From an uncultured Clostridia bacterium (lineage in GTDB: Bacteria; Bacillota; Clostridia; Christensenellales; Aristaeellaceae): 11,362 bases of DNA. Location of the stretch: positions 1 through 11,362 of the forward strand of contig CAMJXZ010000073.1 of NCBI GenBank assembly GCA_946409855.1, written 5' to 3'. The notes under the pieces were generated by a model. That model did not search any database. It saw nothing but the letters and a program-made list of their open reading frames with translations, and was not told where the DNA came from. Shown piece after piece: positions 6,407-11,362 of this stretch. Made by a program: the position numbers and the translations under genes. How positions within the stretch are numbered: the stretch's first letter is position 1; each line of letters starts with the position of its first letter.

Positions 6407-6916
6407 TTACCAGCCCAGAATGCCCGCGGGCAGCAGCACATGCAGAAGATTGACGAAGGCGAAATCGACCGCGACCGCGGCGACGACGCCGACAATGGCC
6501 GCAATTAGGGGGTTGCGCTTTTCTTTCGGCGTCAGGATCATGGATTCGGCGAAGATGTAGAGCGCCGACATGATGATGAAGCCTACCGGCTGAAGCAGCC
6601 AGATGTAGATCAGCAGGCACAGGAAGGTCAGGATGACTTCCCGGTTTTCGATGATGCGTTCCTTGACGCTGACGCCGCTTTTGACCAGCTTGCCCTCTTT
6701 TTTGAGCCGCAGGTATTCCAGCAGACCGCGGACAAAGACGATCAGGCTCAGCACCATCAGCAGCACGCCCCAGACACGGGGCACTAATTTGGCGTCGATG
6801 GGCGGAGCGCCCAGGCCTTTAAAATTCGGGATCTGCCAGGAAAGAATGAAGTATGCCGCGGCGAAGACGAAAAGCAAGCCTCCGGCGAACATATTCATTT
6901 TATACTTGGTTTTCAA
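6407..6916 (-). CDS. tctB: Tripartite tricarboxylate transporter small membrane subunit (TctB family)
   Basis: A 169-residue membrane protein with about four hydrophobic segments (near 11-27, 48-66, 94-127 as a pair, and 136-160), the TctB arrangement. Key marks are the N-terminal AGGLLFVFAAAYFILS, PRVWGVLLM after the first loop, and a charged cytoplasmic stretch at 67-92. It is the poorly conserved small subunit that works with TctA. The start is a TTG at 6916 with AAGGGGG about 6 bases before it; the next ATG (codon 7) has no such site. It begins 16 bases after the hydroxyacid dehydrogenase stop and ends 12 bases before tctA. No signal peptide other than the first membrane segment. Confidence 0.9.
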   Translation of the reverse strand: MKTKYKMNMFAGGLLFVFAAAYFILSWQIPNFKGLGAPPIDAKLVPRVWGVLLMVLSLIVFVRGLLEYLRLKKEGKLVKSGVSVKERIIENREVILTFLCLLIYIWLLQPVGFIIMSALYIFAESMILTPKEKRNPLIAAIVGVVAAVAVDFAFVNLLHVLLPAGILGW

Positions 6917-6932
6917 CGCGATCCCCCTTCCT

Positions 6933-7904
6933 TCACTTGTCCTTCCAGATCGGATGATCGTAGACCTTCTTGTCCGCCACGTAGGGCCACTTTTCCCCGC
7001 GGAGCACGGTCAGGCAGCCTTCGACGCACATCTTGTGCATGCGGATGACGGCCTCTTTGGTCTGCGCAGCGCTGTGCGGGCTGGCAATAACGTTCTTTGC
7101 GTTCAGCAGCGGGTCATCTGCGGCAGGCGGGTCTTGCTCAAAGCAGTCGATGCCGGCGCCGGCCAGCCTGCCTTCGTTGAGGGCGGCGGTCAGGGCCGCT
7201 TCGTTGACGATGCCGCCCCGGGCGCAGTTGACGATCATCGCGGTGGGTTTCATCACGGCAATTTCATCGGCGCCGATCATGTTGCGCGTGCTGTCCAGCA
7301 GCGGCATGTGCAGCGTGACGAAATCACATTCAGGCAGCGCGGTATGGAAATCCCTGACGGGCTCAGCGCCCAGGGCAAGCACCTTTTCTTCCGGCATGAA
7401 GGGATCATAACCGATCACGCGCATGCCGTTGGCCTTGCACAGCCGGGCTACTTCGCCGCCGATGGCGCCCAGGCCCAGCACCAGAATGGTCTTGTCCAGC
7501 AGTTCAAAGGTAACGCCTTTGCTGCGGATGGCGTAGTTGCCCTTCATCTGCTCGTTATGGCCTTCCACCAGATTCTTGCTCAGGCCGTACAGCATGGCGA
7601 TGGTGTGCTCCGCTACGGAACGGTTGTTGGCCCCGGGGGTCAGCACGACCGGGATGCCGCGCGCCGTCGCCGCCGCCACGTCCACCATGTCGTAGCCCAC
7701 GCCGGTGCGGCCGATCACCTTGAGCTTCGGGGCCGCGGCGATCGCTTCGGCGGTCACATGGGAGATCCTGGCGATCATGGCGTCCGCGTCGGCGATCTCC
7801 GCCTTGTTTTCAGCCATGTCCCGGGTGTTCAGCACCCGGACCTCGGCGTCCTGCAGAAGGGCCATGGCTTCCGGCACAATGCTGTGGGACAGTACGAATT
7901 TCAT
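6933..7904 (-). CDS. D-2-hydroxyacid dehydrogenase (phosphoglycerate dehydrogenase-like)
   Basis: A 323-residue NAD-dependent dehydrogenase of the D-isomer-specific 2-hydroxyacid family. It has the split catalytic domain, then the nucleotide-binding motif GLGAIG at 144-149 with Asp167 at the end of the next strand (YDPF), which favours NAD over NADP. The catalytic set is complete: Arg229 in NCARGG, Glu256 in IDCFEQDPP, and His277 in SPHSA. The substrate-side loop GRTGVGYDMVD at 65-75 is standard. There is no ACT domain, so it is not a regulated serine-pathway enzyme. Expected chemistry is interconversion of a 2-hydroxy acid and a 2-keto acid. The start is the ATG at 7904 with GATGAGG just before it; a longer open frame to 7961 runs into the pdxA-like gene and has no support. 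The stop of that gene is 7 bases upstream, so translation is likely coupled. Confidence 0.92.
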   Translation of the reverse strand: MKFVLSHSIVPEAMALLQDAEVRVLNTRDMAENKAEIADADAMIARISHVTAEAIAAAPKLKVIGRTGVGYDMVDVAAATARGIPVVLTPGANNRSVAEHTIAMLYGLSKNLVEGHNEQMKGNYAIRSKGVTFELLDKTILVLGLGAIGGEVARLCKANGMRVIGYDPFMPEEKVLALGAEPVRDFHTALPECDFVTLHMPLLDSTRNMIGADEIAVMKPTAMIVNCARGGIVNEAALTAALNEGRLAGAGIDCFEQDPPAADDPLLNAKNVIASPHSAAQTKEAVIRMHKMCVEGCLTVLRGEKWPYVADKKVYDHPIWKDK

Positions 7905-7911
7905 CGTTTCC

Positions 7912-8958
7912 TCATCCTTTCTTCGCCAGCCTGGCCCTGGCCAGACGGATCGCGTAGTCAATGGAGTTGAGCAGGCTCAGTTCGTTGGCCATGCCGGTGC
8001 CGGCCTGATCGAAAGCGGTGCCGTGATCCACGGACACGCGCACGATCGGCAGACCCAGCGTCAGGTTGATGCCCTCCACGGCATCCCACTTGCCCTTCTC
8101 CTGGTTGTAGACGAAGCCTACCACCTTGAGCGGGATATGGCCCTGGTCGTGATACATGCATACGACGATGTCGTACCAGCCGCCGCGCAGCTTGGAAAAG
8201 ATCGAATCCGGCGGGAAAGGACCGCTCGCGTCGATTCCTTCGGCCCGGGCCGCCTCGATGGCCGGGGCGATCTCTCTGATCTCCTCGTCCCCGAACAGGC
8301 CGCCTTCCCCGCAGTGCGGGTTCAGCCCCGCCACAGCGACCCTGGGATGCTCGATCCCCAGGTCTTTGCATGCCTCGTGGGACATGCGGATAACATCCAG
8401 AACACGGTCTTTCTTCACGCGGTCGCAGGCCTCGCGCAGGGAGACGTGCGTGGAAACGTGGGTGACGCGCATATTCTGGTGCGCCAGCATCATGCAGTAT
8501 TTTTTCGTGCCGGTGTAATGCGCGTAGATTTCGGTATGGCCGGAAAAATGATGGCCGGCCATGTTCATGGCTTCCTTGTTCAGGGCGTTGGTCACCGTGC
8601 CGTCCACTTCGCCGGCCAGGGCCATTTCGATGACCTTTTTCACATACTGGAAGGCGGCGTTGCCGGCCTCCACGGAAAGCTCCCCGATTTTAAGGGTGTC
8701 GGCGTCCACCATGTGCATGTCGAAAACGTCGATGGCGCCGGGGGTAAAGCGCGCTTCGGCGACACTGCCGACGGCGTGGATCTCAATGTCCTCCCGGTTC
8801 ACCATTTTCCGGGCCCTGCGCATCACTTCCGCGTCGCCGATCACCAGCGGCTTACAGGCGTCATACAGTTCCGGATGGCCGCCCAGCGCCTTGATGGTGA
8901 TTTCCGGACCGATGGAAGCAGGGTCGCCCATGGTAATGCCGATGATGGGCTTGTTCAT
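7912..8958 (-). CDS. pdxA: PdxA-family dehydrogenase (PdxA2-type, probable acid-sugar catabolism)
   Basis: A 348-residue protein of the PdxA family, NAD-dependent beta-hydroxyacid dehydrogenases that oxidise and decarboxylate. The three metal-binding histidines are kept: His171 in STHVSLRE, His215 in LNPHCGEGG, His270 in MYHDQGH. Also seen are TMGDPASIGPE at the N-terminus, SGHTE at 139-143 and SVDHGTAFDQAG at 309-320. About nine extra residues (VYNQEKGKW) before INLTLGLP, relative to E. coli PdxA as I recall it, are common in the catabolic PdxA2-like branch. No other vitamin B6 gene is near, and it sits amid transporter and catabolic genes, so I infer an acid-sugar or other carboxylate substrate rather than 4-phosphohydroxythreonine. 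Known relatives act on D-threonate or D-erythronate 4-phosphate, or (TphB) on an unphosphorylated aromatic diol acid. Start ATG at 8958, GGGAGGG nearby; gap to the lyase gene 15 bases. Confidence 0.9.
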   Translation of the reverse strand: MNKPIIGITMGDPASIGPEITIKALGGHPELYDACKPLVIGDAEVMRRARKMVNREDIEIHAVGSVAEARFTPGAIDVFDMHMVDADTLKIGELSVEAGNAAFQYVKKVIEMALAGEVDGTVTNALNKEAMNMAGHHFSGHTEIYAHYTGTKKYCMMLAHQNMRVTHVSTHVSLREACDRVKKDRVLDVIRMSHEACKDLGIEHPRVAVAGLNPHCGEGGLFGDEEIREIAPAIEAARAEGIDASGPFPPDSIFSKLRGGWYDIVVCMYHDQGHIPLKVVGFVYNQEKGKWDAVEGINLTLGLPIVRVSVDHGTAFDQAGTGMANELSLLNSIDYAIRLARARLAKKG

Positions 8959-8973
8959 CCGTTCACCCTCCCA

Positions 8974-9882
8974 TCAGCACAGCCCGCCGGCGGCATTATC
9001 GTCCAGGATTTTGCGGATGGCGGCGATGCCCTCTTCCGGCACGTAGTTGAACGGCGCGCGGCAGCGGCCCACCGGATAGCCCAGCATTTCAACGGCCCGC
9101 TTGATGATGGTGTTGGGGTTGCCGAACTTGAAGGCAGCCTGCAGCACGGCGATGGCGTCCTGCGCCTTCTGCGCGCCTTCCAGGTCGCCGGCGACAAATT
9201 TGTCGTAGATGGAAGCCACGGTCCTGGGCCAGATGTTGGCGCGGCCCGCGATGCCGCCGGTGCCGCCTTCCTTGAGGCACGTCAGGATCGCCCCGTCGTT
9301 GCCGGCCAGGATGGCCACGTCCTTGTCCAGCTCTTTGGTCAGGCGGATATAGGCCTTCAGGTTTTCGATATCGCCGCTGGAATCCTTGGCGCCGACGATC
9401 ACGTCCACGTCCCGGATCAGGTCGCGCACGGTCTCGGGGGCCAGCTTGTTGCCCGTGCGGGGCGGGATGTTGTACAGGATGATGGGAATGTTCACATGCT
9501 TGGCCACGGCGACGTAGTGGTCATACAGTTCCTTCTGGGAAGCGGCGCCGAAGCTGGGGGTGATGATGGACAGCACGTCCGCGCCCAGCTTTTCCGCCTG
9601 CACGCTCTGGCGGATGGTGTCCCGGGTGCCGATGCAGCCGGTGCCCGCGTACACCGGCACGCGGCCCTTGACCTGGTCGATCATGACCTCCAGCACCTCG
9701 TACTTTTCCTGTTCGCTCAGGATATAGCCTTCCCCGTTGGTGCCGAAGGCAAACAGGCCGTGCACGCCGCCCGCCAGCAGCCGCTCGATCTGGTTGCGCA
9801 GCTCCGGCAGGTTCAGGGACTCGTCCTCGTTCATGGGGGTCAGAATCGGCGGGATAATGCCTTTGATTTGAACTTTGCTCAT
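8974..9882 (-). CDS. Dihydrodipicolinate synthase/N-acetylneuraminate lyase superfamily aldolase
   Basis: A 302-residue (beta/alpha)8 Schiff-base lyase. The lysine that forms the Schiff base is Lys166 in VGAKDSSGD, the proton-relay tyrosine is Tyr137 in LYNIPPRTG, and the pyruvate-carboxylate loop is GTNGEG at 47-52. True DapA has GTTGE; the second Thr is Asn here, and there are no other lysine-pathway genes, so I infer a catabolic lyase that makes or uses pyruvate with an aldehyde, or a dehydratase of a keto-deoxy acid. Arg142 sits where DapA has its dicarboxylate-binding Arg138, so a second carboxylate on the substrate remains possible. The C-terminal NPNTIIKRAVEMLGYPVGR matches the usual tail. 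Start ATG at 9882 with AAGGAGG about 10 bases before it; 32 bases from the alcohol dehydrogenase stop. Exact reaction not assigned. Confidence 0.9.
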   Translation of the reverse strand: MSKVQIKGIIPPILTPMNEDESLNLPELRNQIERLLAGGVHGLFAFGTNGEGYILSEQEKYEVLEVMIDQVKGRVPVYAGTGCIGTRDTIRQSVQAEKLGADVLSIITPSFGAASQKELYDHYVAVAKHVNIPIILYNIPPRTGNKLAPETVRDLIRDVDVIVGAKDSSGDIENLKAYIRLTKELDKDVAILAGNDGAILTCLKEGGTGGIAGRANIWPRTVASIYDKFVAGDLEGAQKAQDAIAVLQAAFKFGNPNTIIKRAVEMLGYPVGRCRAPFNYVPEEGIAAIRKILDDNAAGGLC

Positions 9883-9914
9883 AGCGGGCGTCCTCCTTCA
9901 ATCGGTTAATTGGT

Positions 9915-11075
9915 TCACATCACCTGTTTATAAATCTCGCGGGCGTCGTCCGCGGTGATTTCCCGCATGTTGTTGACCAGCAGGCGCTTGACCTGCATGC
10001 CGGCGGCCACCAGGCCCTCCAGGTCTTCCTTGGGCACGCCGAACTCCTGCAGGCTGGTCGGGATATTGAGGCGGCGGACGATCTCGTCCATGCGGCGGAT
10101 CATCCAGGCGGACTTTTCTTCCACCGTCCGGCAGGCGCTGCCGTCGTGAGCGCAGCGGTCGTAGGCCTGCGCCAGCAGGGGGCGGATCACCGGCTCGTTG
10201 AACTTCATCACCGGCACCAGCAGGATGGCGTTGGACACCCCGTGGGCGATGTGGTATTTGCCGCCCAGCGGGTAGCTCAGCGCGTGCACGCCGGTGGTGC
10301 CGGAGGCGGTGATCGCCAGCCCGCCGTAGAAGGCCGCGATCTGCATCTTCTTCTTGGCTTCCATGGCATCCGGGTTCAGGCAGGCTTCCTCGATGTTGTT
10401 GATGATCATGTCCAGCCCTTCCAGGGCGAAGGTGTCGGACAGGGGGTTTTTCTTATTGGAGGTGAAGCACTCGATGCAGTGGGCCATGGCGTCCACGCCG
10501 GTCGCCGCGGCGATCTTGACGGGCAGGTTCTTGATGAGCCTGGCGTCCAGGATCACATAGTCGGCGATCATGTTGTCGTTGACGATGCCGACCTTCAGTT
10601 CCTTCTCGGGAACCGCCACGATGGCGTTGGGGGTCACTTCCGCCCCGGTGCCGGCGGTGGTGGGGATCAGCACGATCGGCACGCACTTTTTCGCCCGGCC
10701 GGGCTCGTCCAGCAGCTCCTTGACGCCGTACTCGTCCGTCACCAGCACGCTGGCCAGCTTGGCGGTGTCCAGCACGCTGCCGCCGCCGCAGGCGACGATC
10801 AGGTCGGCCCCGTCCGCCTTGAACTGGTCGATCAGCTTCTGCACTTCCATGTAGGAGGGTTCGGGCCGCAGGTCATCCAGCACATAGTATTCCGCGCCGG
10901 AAGCCTTGACGGCTGCTTCCGGCAGGGCGAACAGGCCGACGGCTTCGATGCCCTTGTCGGTAAAGATGGCGACTTTCCTGGCGCCCCGGGCACGGATGAT
11001 GTCGGTGACATTGTCCATGGCGTTTTCGCCGCTGTACACGGCGTGGGGCATTTTCAGGTTGTACTTTTCGAGCAT
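9915..11075 (-). CDS. Iron-containing (group III) alcohol dehydrogenase
   Basis: A 386-residue protein, the usual size of the Fe-ADH family. The NAD-binding motif GGGSVLDTAK is at 97-106, and PTTAGTGAEVTPNAIV at about 138-153 is the family signature. All four metal ligands are present: Asp195 and His199 in GVDAMAHCIE, His264 in GVHALSYPLGG and His278 in HIAHG. Members reduce aldehydes or oxidise primary and secondary alcohols, and in anaerobes often dispose of reducing power; lactaldehyde and 1,3-propanediol enzymes are relatives. The operon suggests an aldehyde made by the lyase or an alcohol group on the imported acid, but no substrate can be assigned. Start ATG at 11075, with GGAGG (11081-11085) directly after the stop of the preceding gene (TAAGGAGG), the same stop/ribosome-site overlap as at tctB-tctA. 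Confidence 0.92.
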   Translation of the reverse strand: MLEKYNLKMPHAVYSGENAMDNVTDIIRARGARKVAIFTDKGIEAVGLFALPEAAVKASGAEYYVLDDLRPEPSYMEVQKLIDQFKADGADLIVACGGGSVLDTAKLASVLVTDEYGVKELLDEPGRAKKCVPIVLIPTTAGTGAEVTPNAIVAVPEKELKVGIVNDNMIADYVILDARLIKNLPVKIAAATGVDAMAHCIECFTSNKKNPLSDTFALEGLDMIINNIEEACLNPDAMEAKKKMQIAAFYGGLAITASGTTGVHALSYPLGGKYHIAHGVSNAILLVPVMKFNEPVIRPLLAQAYDRCAHDGSACRTVEEKSAWMIRRMDEIVRRLNIPTSLQEFGVPKEDLEGLVAAGMQVKRLLVNNMREITADDAREIYKQVM

Positions 11076-11085
11076 GGCTTCCTCC

Positions 11086-11362
11086 TTATTTCATCTGTGC
11101 GGCGGTGGGATTGTACAGTCCGACTTTTTCCCGCTTGGCGCCGAGGATGTCCTCCTCGGTGAAGCTGACATATTTGATCCCCTTGCGGGTGTGGGACGCG
11201 TAGGCCAGGTGAAGCCGTCCGTCCGGGCTCTGCATCAGGTAGGGATATTCGTACTGGCGGTTGTTGGTGCGGTTTTCCGCCCCCATGAAGCCCTCGCCCC
11301 GCTCCATCCAGCGGATGATCGGGAAGGTTTCGCCGAAGTCCTCGGACAGGGCGACGGAGACC
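11086..11362 (-). CDS. BNR/Asp-box sialidase-like protein, C-terminal fragment (N-terminus outside window)
   Basis: The last 91 residues of a protein that enters from the right edge; the start lies outside. The fragment contains an Asp-box, SEDFGETF (S-x-D-x-G-x-T-F), then QYEYPYLMQSPDGRLHLAYA and KGIKYVSFTEEDILG, the typical end of the BNR_2 sialidase-like family (six-bladed propeller). Members of that family include true sialidases but also many proteins of unknown action found with DapA-like aldolases. The visible part has none of the catalytic residues, which lie earlier, so neither activity nor secretion can be judged. It is the first gene visible of the operon, ten bases from the alcohol dehydrogenase gene. 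An ATG at 11307 within the frame is internal, not the start, since the frame and the Asp-box continue upstream. Confidence 0.75.
   Translation of the reverse strand, partial: VSVALSEDFGETFPIIRWMERGEGFMGAENRTNNRQYEYPYLMQSPDGRLHLAYASHTRKGIKYVSFTEEDILGAKREKVGLYNPTAAQMK

Noticed and set aside
7905..7961. Extended start of the hydroxyacid dehydrogenase at 7961
   Set aside because: The added N-terminal residues overlap the pdxA-like gene and have no ribosome binding site, while ATG at 7904 has one and matches the family N-terminus.
7912..8958. True vitamin B6 PdxA assignment
   Set aside because: No other pyridoxal synthesis gene is near, and the gene lies inside a catabolic and transporter operon with the PdxA2-like insertion.
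7705..9909. Long plus-strand open frame (about 734 codons) across the dehydrogenase, pdxA and lyase genes
   Set aside because: Spans three well-supported minus-strand genes and their gaps; no recognisable protein features.
10146..11162. Plus-strand open frame opposite the Fe-ADH gene
   Set aside because: Shadow of the alcohol dehydrogenase, which has all family motifs on the minus strand.

Overview
The window reads as chromosomal DNA of a GC-rich (roughly 60% by eye) member of the Bacillota, most likely a Clostridia-type anaerobe. The evidence is the Asp23-like/FakA-like gene pair typical of that phylum, strong GGAGG ribosome binding sites before almost every gene, and TTG starts. Species cannot be set from the sequence. 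All genes lie on the minus strand, so transcription runs from high to low coordinates.

Region A (about 3760-11362) is a tightly packed catabolic operon. In transcription order it holds: the C-terminal end of a BNR/Asp-box sialidase-like protein (start outside the window), an iron-type alcohol dehydrogenase, a DapA/NanA-superfamily Schiff-base lyase, a PdxA-family dehydrogenase, a D-2-hydroxyacid dehydrogenase, and the three parts of a tripartite tricarboxylate transporter in the order TctB, TctA, TctC. It closes with two hairpins, the second a strong terminator. Gaps are 7 to 32 bases except before tctC (62 bases with a hairpin). The simplest reading is uptake of a carboxylated compound, oxidation of hydroxyl groups by NAD(P) enzymes, C-C cleavage by the lyase, and disposal of an aldehyde or alcohol by the Fe-ADH. 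The exact substrate is not known; no acid-sugar kinase (DUF1537) is seen beside the PdxA homologue.

Region B (2955-3757) is a single nitroreductase-family flavoprotein gene with its own recognisable promoter.

Region C (623-2869) is the Asp23/Gls24-like gene plus fakA-like gene, with a promoter that sits directly next to a 30-base tandem repeat and a hairpin that looks like a terminator at the end. The FakA homologue seems to lack two of three residues reported for a metal site in the middle domain of the Staphylococcus enzyme, and its start is better placed at a TTG.

Region D (1-599) is a truncated gene with a class I SAM-methyltransferase fold at its cut end.

No tRNA, rRNA, CRISPR, insertion sequence or phage signal was seen. 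The long open frames on the plus strand are shadows of the minus-strand genes.
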